Both the position numbers and the translations under genes were made by a program. The notes under the pieces are model-generated. The model worked only from the letters and a program-made list of their open reading frames with translations, searched no databases and had not been told where the DNA came from. Below, piece by piece: positions 17,215-24,863 of a stretch of 64,000 bases of DNA (position 1 is its first letter; each line of letters opens with the position of its first letter). Source of the DNA: Alphaproteobacteria bacterium (GTDB taxonomy: Bacteria > Myxococcota_A > UBA796 > CAJQPC01); the NCBI GenBank assembly GCA_020632795.1, contig JACKEV010000022.1, forward strand, positions 1 to 64,000, read 5' to 3'.

Positions 17215-17474
17215 GCGAGGCTCCGACGAGAGTTGGGGGTGTGGCTCTGAAGAGTGGCAGGAAGATCCATCTCTCCCTCTCAAGGCGTGGAGGGACCGAA
17301 ACCGAAACGGCTCCGTGCAGCAGGTCGGCTTATCGCGACTCGGGGCCCATCGCCTCCCGGTAGCGTGTTTGTCGCTACGTTTTCCTCTGGCGAACTAGGG
17401 ACTCAAGGCTACGAAGTCCCCGTCCCCGCATCGGACGGGCTACGATGACCAAGAAGGCGAGCCGGAGGTCCCCC

Positions 17475-17909
17475 ATGACCACCCCGCACCCGCCACTGTT
17501 TGCCTTCATCGCACCGACAGCTCGCCGCCTTCGCGCTGACGAGATGCCCCCCGAGGTCCAGGCCTGAGCCGACCCCATCCGCGCCGATCGCCTGGGCTGG
17601 TTGGACCACCAGATCGCCGTGCTGGAGCAAGACCTCCAGGCCGCCCGAGGCGCGGGCTCATCCGCCGTCGTGCTCCTCGTCCAGCTGCTTCACCGGGCTC
17701 GTCGGGAGCGCGAAGACTTGGCGGCTCGGGTAGGGGATGGTGTCCCCGACGCCGCCGCCGCCCAAGCCGCTGCCGTCCTGGACGCGCTGTGCTGGGGCCT
17801 GGACGACGAGGAAGCGCGTCAGCTCCGGGCCTTCGACCTGGAGGCGAGGGCGAGCGGCTGCATCGAGCCGTTGTCCAGGAGCAGGACTCCAGGAGGTGCC
17901 CGTGCGTGA
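17475..17909 (+). pseudogene. Small coiled-coil-like protein, interrupted by an in-frame stop
   Basis: The ATG at 17475 has GGAGG 6 nt upstream. The frame runs 30 codons to TGA at 17565-17567, then stays open in the same frame to 17909, giving a helical Ala/Leu/Arg-rich protein of about 144 codons if the stop is read as sense. The helix LEQDLQAARGAGSS...LLHRARRERE resembles a helix in the next ORF (LLVDLEAARAAGR...VDQARRELE), suggesting paralogy. No family is recognised. The stop may be real decay or a base error. Confidence 0.45.
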
Positions 17910-18252
17910 GGAGCTGCTCGCCATGCTGCTGGGCGGTCGACCCGGTGCTGTCCTGGAGCCGTTGGAGGTTCAGTCCTGCCTGGTGCGGCAGCGTGAGCGC
18001 GAGCTGAGGGCCCTACTCGTGGACCTGGAGGCTGCGCGGGCAGCGGGTCGCTGGCGGGCGGTGGCTCACCTGCATCGTGCGGTTGACCAGGCGCGTCGGG
18101 AGCTGGAGGCTGCGCGGGCAGTCCGCGCGGATGTCGACCAGGAGGCGATGATCGAGGAGATCGTCGAGTGGTTCACGTGCCCGGAGGAGGTGTGTGGCTG
18201 GAGAAGGTGCGAGTTGCCCGTGGGGTTGCGTGAAGCGGCCGGGGGCCTGTGA
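17902..18252 (+). CDS. Small helical protein of unknown function
   Basis: A 116-residue, Leu/Ala/Glu-rich, probably coiled-coil protein. The GTG start at 17902 has AGGAGG 5 nt upstream and overlaps the end of the preceding interrupted ORF, so coupled translation is likely. Its central helix is similar to one in that ORF. Near the end are two Cys (WFTCPEEVCGW) that could bind metal. It lies between the two RHS toxin modules on the opposite strand, but no functional link can be shown. A further open frame begins at GTG 18249 but runs antisense into the immunity gene and is not called. Confidence 0.5.
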   Translation: MREELLAMLLGGRPGAVLEPLEVQSCLVRQRERELRALLVDLEAARAAGRWRAVAHLHRAVDQARRELEAARAVRADVDQEAMIEEIVEWFTCPEEVCGWRRCELPVGLREAAGGL

Positions 18253-18445
18253 GGCCAACGGTGCCCCCGTGTCCCCTCGCTCCAGGTAGTCCGGGGCCAA
18301 CGGCCGCCGTCGGCGGGAGGAGGGAACACGAGGCGCCTGTCGCGGCCTGGCAAGAGGTCGGGTGGTTCCGGTGGACGTGGGGCACCGATCCGCTGTGGGA
18401 GAAGCCGACGGATAGGGGGCTTGGCTTTGAAGAAGATGTCGCCGG

Positions 18446-18886
18446 CTACTGGAGAGGATGGCCACAGTGTCCTTCCTCGAAGCCCCAGGCACCAGCGTGC
18501 TCACCGGCATCGAGGAGCTTGTAGGCTTCATGGATGTTGACCTCTGGTGGCACATCTACAGCGAGAACCCGGTCACCGCTCTCGAAGGAACAGCCAAGAG
18601 TCTGTAGGGGCGTCCAGCAGCGGTTGAACACGGTGTCGCTGTCGGTCGTCCTGATGATTCGGTATGTCGAATGTCCGCTGGGCTTGACGACCCGGTCGAA
18701 CCAGAGTCTTCCATTCCGAGGGGCAGCGATGACCGCGTCCAGGAAGCTCACGCCGAATGCGTAGAAGGGGCTGTTCTCCAGGCGGTAGTGGCCATCCGCC
18801 AGTTCGGTAGCCCAAAGGGACTCCGTGGCGCTTCCATGCCAGGCACCATCCTCCAACTCGAACCAGACCTTGACCTTCGACGTCAT
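18446..18886 (-). CDS. DUF4265-type immunity protein for the RHS HNH toxin
   Basis: A 146-residue cytoplasmic protein starting 13 nt after the RHS stop. The pattern VWFELEDG, ESLWATEL, YRLENSPFYAFGVSFLDAV and SGHSTYRI matches the DUF4265 family, which is found next to polymorphic toxins and is thought to include immunity proteins. ATG 18886 is chosen because it opens the conserved domain directly; a longer in-frame extension overlaps the RHS gene. The inferred role is to neutralise the HNH nuclease tip encoded immediately upstream. DUF4265 identity is from recognised motifs, not a search. Confidence 0.8.
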   Translation of the reverse strand: MTSKVKVWFELEDGAWHGSATESLWATELADGHYRLENSPFYAFGVSFLDAVIAAPRNGRLWFDRVVKPSGHSTYRIIRTTDSDTVFNRCWTPLQTLGCSFESGDRVLAVDVPPEVNIHEAYKLLDAGEHAGAWGFEEGHCGHPLQ

Positions 18887-18899
18887 TCTGCTGCCTTCA

Positions 18900-21800
18900 C
18901 TATTCAAGGAACTCATCTGTGGTCTTGGCGCCCTTCTGCAGGTTGCAGGTCCGGCAGGTGTTCTGGGCGTTCTCCAGGGTGTTGTTGCCGCCTCTGCTCT
19001 TCGGAACGGCGTGGTCGGTGTGCCGCTGAGTCGGTCCAGGTGAACGTGTAGTCTCGACACCACAGAAGACGCAAGTGCCGTTCGCCTGCTGCTCCGCAGC
19101 ATCCTTCACGCTCTGAGGGAACCGCTTCCCCGCTCCAGGACCGCCCTCAGCCCCCATCTTGGTGGACACCCACTCTGCGCCCTCCTCGACCAGCTCCCGT
19201 CCCGCCGCCGCCACCTCATCCGTGCTCGACGGGAGCATCTTCCCGACCGCGTTGACCCCATCGACGACGTGGTCCCCCTTGGTCGTCACGCGGACGACCA
19301 TCCCCCCACCCGTCAGGAAGGGCACCGCCGCGCCGGCCCCGTCCGCGCCCAGCGCCATCCAGTTCGTCGAGGACCCCGGCTCCTGCCAGAGGGTGTAGAC
19401 GTCGTAGAGGATGAACAGCCCGTCGGCAATGGTGTCGACGATGCGCCCGTCGGGGTCGTGGAAGCTGGTCGGGGAGTTGCGGGCGTAGCGGTAGGGGTGC
19501 AAGCGCAGGGGGTCTTCGAGGATCGAGCCCCCGGGTCGCTCCAGGAGCAGGGGCTCGGGCTGGAGCCACATCCCCGCCCCCAGCAGCAGATGCCTGGCCC
19601 CGGCGGCCAGCAAGGGCAACCCCCCGGGCTCCTCCCGATGCCCATGCAGCCCCGGCGCGTCCTGGAAGCCGGTGGCGGAGCGCACCGCCCCGAACGCGCT
19701 CCGCTTGCGCTCGGACTGGAGCACACCGAAGTCGTCGACCACAGCCGCGACCGTGCCCCCCAGTTCCGGCAGGACCCACGAGACCCGGCCGTCCTGGAAG
19801 AAGCCGACCCGCTGCCCGTCGACCCGGATGTCCTCCAGGACCGAGCCGGTGGTGGTGCGCCGCCAGTCGCCCAGGGCGTGCTCAATGGGGGCGTTGGGGT
19901 CGGCGGGGTCGCCCTCGATGCGGCGGACGATCTGCCCGTCCGCGTCTCGCTCCAGGACCAGGGCCAGGCGGCCGTTCCGCTCGACCGCGCGCAGGCGGCT
20001 GAGGCCGTCGTAGCGGAAGGTCCAGCGGGAGGTGCCGTCGTTCCAGGTCTCCAGCCGCCCGGCGTTGTCCCAGGTGAAGACCTCGTTGACGACGCCGTCG
20101 GTCCGCGAGGTGGGCTTGTGGTGTCCGACCGGGGGCGTCCAGCTCCAGGTCCGCCCGGAGGGGGTGATCTGCGCGAAGACATCGCCACCCGGCCCCCAGC
20201 CGAAGGCCTCGGTCCAGGGTCCGGTGACCCCCTGGAGCTGCATGTGGTCGTCGTAGATGAAGGTGCTGGGGCCGTTGCCCTCGTCGACCGATCCGGCGAG
20301 GCCGTTGGCCTTCCAGGCGATGTCCCGCTCGGCGAGCACCTGGGCCCCCAGGCGCAGGCTCACGGACTCCAGCTCGCCCTCGGGAGAGGAGCTGCGGCGC
20401 AGCTCGACGCCGCTTCGACTCTGCCACCCCTCGGCGCGGCCGTAGAGGTCCCATCCGGCCTGGAGCAGGATGGCGCCGTTGTGCCGCAGGGTCTCGGTGA
20501 AGCCCTGGTCGCGTCGGGCTTCGAGCAGCCGACCCGAAGGCGTTCGGGTCCAGTCGACGCGCCCCTCGAGGTCGTGGCCCCAGGCCCAGGTCGCGGTGGC
20601 GCCGTCGCTCCAGGTGCGCTGGATGAGAGAGGTCCGACCCATCGGGTCGTAGGCCCGCTGCTCCGAACCGAAGGGGTCGGTGTGGCCGTCGCGCTCGCCG
20701 ACCCACATCCGATCCCAGGTCCAGGTGGTGGTGAGGATGCCGGCCAGGGGGTCGCTGACGTGGAGCTGCTGGGGGCGGCCCAGGGCATCGCGCGACCACT
20801 CGGCCCACCCCCCAGCGCTGTCCTCGACGCGCTGGAGGTGGGCGCCGACGTAGTGGTAGAGGCGCTCCCCGATGTCGGGGCTTCGGGCGGCGCGAACCCG
20901 CCCCGCGCCATCCGCGCTCCAGGTCGTCCGCACGCCAGCGGCGTCGGTCATCGCGATGAGGCGGCCGAGGGGGTCGTACTCGTAGCGGGCCTGGGGCACG
21001 AGGCTGTCCCCGCGCCCGGTCTCGACGGCGACAGGCCGCCCGAAGGCGTCGAAGGTGGTCCGGTGGAGGAAGCCCTCCTCGTCGGTGCGCTGGACCTGCC
21101 AGGCCGCGGGGTTCTCCATCACCCGCAGGTTGGGGTCGTTGACGTCGCGGTCGATCACGCGGGTCTGCCCCAGGGTGTCCCACCAGCTCTCCGCGAGGGT
21201 GGGGCACGACGTGCTCGTGTTCATCGGTATCACGGAAGAGGCACAGCGCTCGGTGCGGGCGCGCTCCCGACCCCACAGGTCATGGGTGAAGCCCTGGACG
21301 GCGTAGCCTCCATCGGGGTGGGAGAGCCACTGCACCGCCGCATTGCCGCCCCCGTCGAAGACGACCCCCGTGGTCCGCTCGATGTTGCCAGCGCTGTCGA
21401 AGTGGGACGTCCGCTCGGTGAAGGGCAGGCTGGAGTGAACGATGCTGCGCGAGGAGACCAGGAAGCGGGCGCCGGTCTGGTCCTCGACCCACGCGTGGAT
21501 GGGCCGGTCCAGGGCGTCCCACTCGGTCTCCGAGGCGACGCCGTTGGCGAGGTCATCCACCCGGATGAGGCGGCCCCGGTGGTCGTAGCGGTGCTCGGTG
21601 AGGTGGACCCCATCATCCTCGACCTCGACCAGTGCATCCCCGAAGGTCCAGGTGAAGGTGCGGGTGAGCCCGGTGTCGTGCTCGATGGCCTGGAGGACCT
21701 CGCCGCGCGGACCGTGCTGCATCTCGACGCGACGCCAGGGTCCTGTGGAAGGGGTCTCGCCGGCCTCAACCCAGAACGCGGCGAGCCCGAACTCAGTGAG

Positions 21801-24749
21801 CAGCCCGTCGACCAGGCCGCCGTGGGTGTGGTCGTAGTCCCAGCGGCGGCGCTGGTGCTCCCGCCAGGTGCTGCTGAGGCCGTCCCAGCCGTAGACCCGC
21901 TCCTCAGAGACGCGCTGGAGCACACCGTTGTGGACGTGTTCCAGCTCGACTTCGAGGTCTCCATCCAGCGAAGCGCCGTCGCCTCCGTCGTGGACGAGGT
22001 GGGTGAGGAAGCCCGCGCTGTCGTAGTCGTAGTCCACGGACCACTGCTTCGCGGTGATGCTGCCGCTGGTGTCGTCGGCCTCCTGGGTCAGGGTCAGGGT
22101 GTCGACGAGGGAGTGGCTGCCGAACCAGTCCCAGGTCTGCTGCTCGTGGATGCGGAGCAGGAGCTGGGGGCCTCGACAGCGCTGGAGGGCGGGGGCGAAG
22201 GCGCGGCAGGCGTCGGTGTAGATCCGGCGGTCGGTGAGCGCGGGGGGCAACTCCAGGGAGAGGTCGTAGTCCTCCTCCTCGACCCGGAGCTGGCGGTCGC
22301 TGGCGCTCAAGGTGACGTCCCGGCCCTCGAAGCCCTGGAAGGTCTGGTCCTCGAAGACGCCGCCGTAGAAGGTGTAGTCGGTCGAGGCCCAGGCCCCGGA
22401 GAGCAGATCCTCGGTGAACACCTCGGCCACCAGATCGAGGGCGATGGGCAAGCGCTGGAGCTGCCCGGGGTCTCCGGCGGGCCACGCCGCCGAGGAGGGC
22501 TGCCACGCAACCTCCGTGAGCCGCCCCGCGCCGGTGTCCACCTCGATGAGCAGATGCGGTCCAGGGTAGTCGCCCCACTCGACCAGGGGGCCTCGGGTGA
22601 AGGTGGAGGTGTTGAGGTGTGCGCTGTCGGGCTGCTTGTCGTGGTTCAGGTCCCGCACGCTGGCCAGCTCGACGTGCTCCCAGCGCGTGCCCGCACCGGT
22701 GGTGGTGGACTGGACCTCGGTGATGCCCAGGGTCGCGAGCCCCCGAAGCCAGGTCGACGGGGTGGGCAGGGGCGTGGTGTCGAAGCCGTCCCCGAGGTTT
22801 CGATACCACTGGTGGACCGCGCGGCCCGTGGACAGATCGACCATCTCGACGGCGTCGAGCAGCCCGTCCCCGTCGACGTCCATGAGCCCCTGGAGGACGC
22901 GCTTGTCGAGGTTGGGGTCGCCGGCCGTTCGCCAGGAGAGCCGGGTGGAGGGTCCGGTCCAGGCGCGCGCGGGCTCCCAGCCCTCGCCGTTGCCCAGGTA
23001 GACGGTCCAGGGGGCGCTGGAGGGTGCCCCGACCAGCCAGTCCAGCCAGGGGTCGACGACGTAGTCCACCAGTCCGTCGCCGTTGAGGTCCACGAAGCCG
23101 CCGCCGGTGTAGATGTCCGAGACGACCGCGCCGCTGTGGTCGACCTCGACCTGGGAGAGCCCGCACCAGACCGCGTCGTTGGGGCCCATGTCGTCGCACC
23201 AGGGCGCGTCCACCGGCTGACCGGAGAGCCAGCCCCCGCCGCGAAGCCCGCTGTGGAGGAAGACCTCGGCGGGGCCGCTTCGGGCGAGCCGGACGATGTC
23301 CTGCCAGCCGTCGCCGTTGACGTCCACCAGGGTCTGGGTGACCTGGGCCGCGAACTGCGCCCAGGGGTCCTCCTGGTGGATGACCTCGACGGGGGCGGCT
23401 TCGGGGGTGTAGCTGCGATCGAAGCGGTTGCCGTCGCCGTACCAGACCGCCCAGGTCGTCGAGGGGCCCCCGTTGATCTTGGTGGTGCTGAGGAGGTCGG
23501 GGTTGCCGTCGCCGTCCAGGTCGGTGAGGCGGGTGGTCTGCTCATGCAGACCTCGGGCGCGGGTCCAGCGGTGCAGGAAGGACGGAGGGCCAGCGAAGCT
23601 CTGCGCGCCGCCGGCCCAGTGGTGTTCGCCGAAGGGGTCGCGCTCCTGGTTGGTGACCACCCACAGACCCTGGCCGTCGGACTCGATGTGGTCGGGCAGG
23701 CCATCCCCGTTGAAGTCCACCAGCGCCGACTCCTGCCACACCTCCGCGACCAAGCCGCTGCGGTCCTCCTGGACGACGACGCGGGAGAGGTCGCCGGGGA
23801 GGTAGACCCCGCTGTCCGGCGCGGGCGTCGTGGTGCCAGACCAGGGACTGTATCGGAAGCGCATCGGGGGCTCGGCCATGCGCCGGGTGCCGTCGAAGCC
23901 GACGAGGGTGAGGGACTCCAGCAGGGTCGCGCTCTCACCAGGGCGGGCCACCCAGCCCAACTCCCAGGCGCGCTGGCGGGTCCAGGTGCCGCTCTCTTCC
24001 ATCCACAGGGTGATGTCGGTCAGCGCGCCGGATGTCTCCTCGACGAAGCCGGCGCGGGCGGTGGTCCGCGTCGCGGCCCCGGTGCCGTAGGTGAAGACGA
24101 GGGTGGCGAGGTGGGCGTCGCCGGTGGTGAGGTTGCCGCCGAAGGTGAGGGTGTCGATGCGGTCCTGGGTGTCGTAGGTGACCTCCACGGCGTTGCCCAT
24201 GCGGTCGGACCAGGAGGTGACGCGCCAGCGGGCGGTCGGAGCGCCCGCGTCGTTGTCTTCGAGGGTGAAGGTGAGGCCGGCGCTGGTCTCGACGGTCCAG
24301 GTGTCTGTCGCGCTGTCGTAGACGGCCTGCACCTCCAGGTCCGGGGTGGTGTGGACCAGGCGGCAGGGCGAGCTGGCGCAGTCGAGGCGACCGCCGAAGC
24401 CAGGGCCGGCGAGCAGGAACTCGGTGCTCCGATACGCGCGCGTGTTCGGGCGCAGGATCTCCACCAAGCCGCCCAGGTGCCAACCGTAGGGCAGCTCGCG
24501 GTCCGCGCCGCCCCGGGCGTCGTAGTCGAGGCTCAAGCCCGGCTGGAGCCGAGCCGGGGGCAGCACGAGGGGGATGGAGAGGCGCGCCTCACCGCGCGGG
24601 CTGACCTGGATGGGCTGCGGAGGGGGTGGGACCTCGACACCGAAGGCGTCCAGCCAGTCCAGGGTCGAGCCGTCGGGGGCGTAGGCGTGGGAGACGCCGG
24701 GGAGGAGCAGGGACAGCGAGAACAGCAGGAGGAGCAGGCGGTCCCACAT
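18900..24749 (-). CDS. Secreted RHS-repeat toxin with SpvB-like N-terminus and HNH nuclease tip
   Basis: A 1949-residue protein with a Sec signal peptide (residues 1-22, ending near VSHA). A SpvB/TcdB-like region follows (SPRGEARLSIPLVLPPARLQ, YGWHLGG). At least five FG-GAP/VCBS calcium-loop motifs are seen, such as DFNGDGLPDH, DLDGDGNPDL and DVNGDGWQDI. Long arrays of RHS/YD repeats follow, then the core end (RYARNSPTSFHDPDGR) and a short variable tip. The tip (about 1880-1949) is an HNH nuclease: CVFC at 1893-1896, HTDH at 1910-1913, NN at 1922-1923 and CRTC at 1932-1935. RHS proteins form a shell that holds the cleavable toxin. The DUF4265-type immunity gene follows directly. Confidence 0.92.
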   Translation of the reverse strand: MWDRLLLLLFSLSLLLPGVSHAYAPDGSTLDWLDAFGVEVPPPPQPIQVSPRGEARLSIPLVLPPARLQPGLSLDYDARGGADRELPYGWHLGGLVEILRPNTRAYRSTEFLLAGPGFGGRLDCASSPCRLVHTTPDLEVQAVYDSATDTWTVETSAGLTFTLEDNDAGAPTARWRVTSWSDRMGNAVEVTYDTQDRIDTLTFGGNLTTGDAHLATLVFTYGTGAATRTTARAGFVEETSGALTDITLWMEESGTWTRQRAWELGWVARPGESATLLESLTLVGFDGTRRMAEPPMRFRYSPWSGTTTPAPDSGVYLPGDLSRVVVQEDRSGLVAEVWQESALVDFNGDGLPDHIESDGQGLWVVTNQERDPFGEHHWAGGAQSFAGPPSFLHRWTRARGLHEQTTRLTDLDGDGNPDLLSTTKINGGPSTTWAVWYGDGNRFDRSYTPEAAPVEVIHQEDPWAQFAAQVTQTLVDVNGDGWQDIVRLARSGPAEVFLHSGLRGGGWLSGQPVDAPWCDDMGPNDAVWCGLSQVEVDHSGAVVSDIYTGGGFVDLNGDGLVDYVVDPWLDWLVGAPSSAPWTVYLGNGEGWEPARAWTGPSTRLSWRTAGDPNLDKRVLQGLMDVDGDGLLDAVEMVDLSTGRAVHQWYRNLGDGFDTTPLPTPSTWLRGLATLGITEVQSTTTGAGTRWEHVELASVRDLNHDKQPDSAHLNTSTFTRGPLVEWGDYPGPHLLIEVDTGAGRLTEVAWQPSSAAWPAGDPGQLQRLPIALDLVAEVFTEDLLSGAWASTDYTFYGGVFEDQTFQGFEGRDVTLSASDRQLRVEEEDYDLSLELPPALTDRRIYTDACRAFAPALQRCRGPQLLLRIHEQQTWDWFGSHSLVDTLTLTQEADDTSGSITAKQWSVDYDYDSAGFLTHLVHDGGDGASLDGDLEVELEHVHNGVLQRVSEERVYGWDGLSSTWREHQRRRWDYDHTHGGLVDGLLTEFGLAAFWVEAGETPSTGPWRRVEMQHGPRGEVLQAIEHDTGLTRTFTWTFGDALVEVEDDGVHLTEHRYDHRGRLIRVDDLANGVASETEWDALDRPIHAWVEDQTGARFLVSSRSIVHSSLPFTERTSHFDSAGNIERTTGVVFDGGGNAAVQWLSHPDGGYAVQGFTHDLWGRERARTERCASSVIPMNTSTSCPTLAESWWDTLGQTRVIDRDVNDPNLRVMENPAAWQVQRTDEEGFLHRTTFDAFGRPVAVETGRGDSLVPQARYEYDPLGRLIAMTDAAGVRTTWSADGAGRVRAARSPDIGERLYHYVGAHLQRVEDSAGGWAEWSRDALGRPQQLHVSDPLAGILTTTWTWDRMWVGERDGHTDPFGSEQRAYDPMGRTSLIQRTWSDGATATWAWGHDLEGRVDWTRTPSGRLLEARRDQGFTETLRHNGAILLQAGWDLYGRAEGWQSRSGVELRRSSSPEGELESVSLRLGAQVLAERDIAWKANGLAGSVDEGNGPSTFIYDDHMQLQGVTGPWTEAFGWGPGGDVFAQITPSGRTWSWTPPVGHHKPTSRTDGVVNEVFTWDNAGRLETWNDGTSRWTFRYDGLSRLRAVERNGRLALVLERDADGQIVRRIEGDPADPNAPIEHALGDWRRTTTGSVLEDIRVDGQRVGFFQDGRVSWVLPELGGTVAAVVDDFGVLQSERKRSAFGAVRSATGFQDAPGLHGHREEPGGLPLLAAGARHLLLGAGMWLQPEPLLLERPGGSILEDPLRLHPYRYARNSPTSFHDPDGRIVDTIADGLFILYDVYTLWQEPGSSTNWMALGADGAGAAVPFLTGGGMVVRVTTKGDHVVDGVNAVGKMLPSSTDEVAAAGRELVEEGAEWVSTKMGAEGGPGAGKRFPQSVKDAAEQQANGTCVFCGVETTRSPGPTQRHTDHAVPKSRGGNNTLENAQNTCRTCNLQKGAKTTDEFLE
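19155..20740 (-). repeat. 1.58-kb direct repeat, copy 2 (inside the intact RHS gene)
   Basis: The partner of 14535-16115. It encodes the last RHS repeats and the core closing motif just before the HNH toxin tip. At the position matching the TGA at 15687 this copy has TGG (Trp), so the frame is intact. Confidence 0.8.
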
Positions 24750-24793
24750 GGCGTCCCTCGGCGGTCACAGTTCAGAAATGGACCTTTGAGGGG

Positions 24794-24821
24794 AGACTAA
24801 CAGCGCCAAGCCGCTGTTCAA
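24794..24821 (-). promoter_or_regulatory. Candidate promoter with palindromic operator upstream of RHS gene
   Basis: Reading the minus strand, TTGAAC (24821-24816) and TAGTCT (24799-24794) are spaced by 16 bp, a plausible sigma-70-type promoter. A perfect 7-bp inverted repeat with a 6-nt centre (AACAGCG/CGCTGTT, 24799-24818) occupies the spacer and could be a repressor site. Alternatively the hairpin could terminate the upstream gene; it lacks a T tract. Confidence 0.35.
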
Positions 24822-24863
24822 GCGCGACGCGAGCCAACTCTTGTCAAGAAGCGCGGGCCGCGC

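Noticed and set aside
17360..17378. GTAGCG/CGCTAC hairpin followed by a few T residues
   Set aside because: It lies between divergent genes with no transcript to terminate on that strand, and the stem is only 6 bp.
18249..18524. Small plus-strand ORF starting at GTG 18249
   Set aside because: It overlaps antisense with the well-supported DUF4265-like gene and has no recognisable feature.
16171..24749. A type VI secretion locus
   Set aside because: Only a VasI-like domain and an RHS protein are present; no sheath, tube, baseplate or ClpV genes are in the window.
19269..24800. Very long open frame (about 1840 codons) antisense to the RHS gene
   Set aside because: High GC removes stops from the opposite strand; the sequence is Gly/Val/Arg/Gln-rich without any domain, while the minus strand encodes recognisable RHS motifs.
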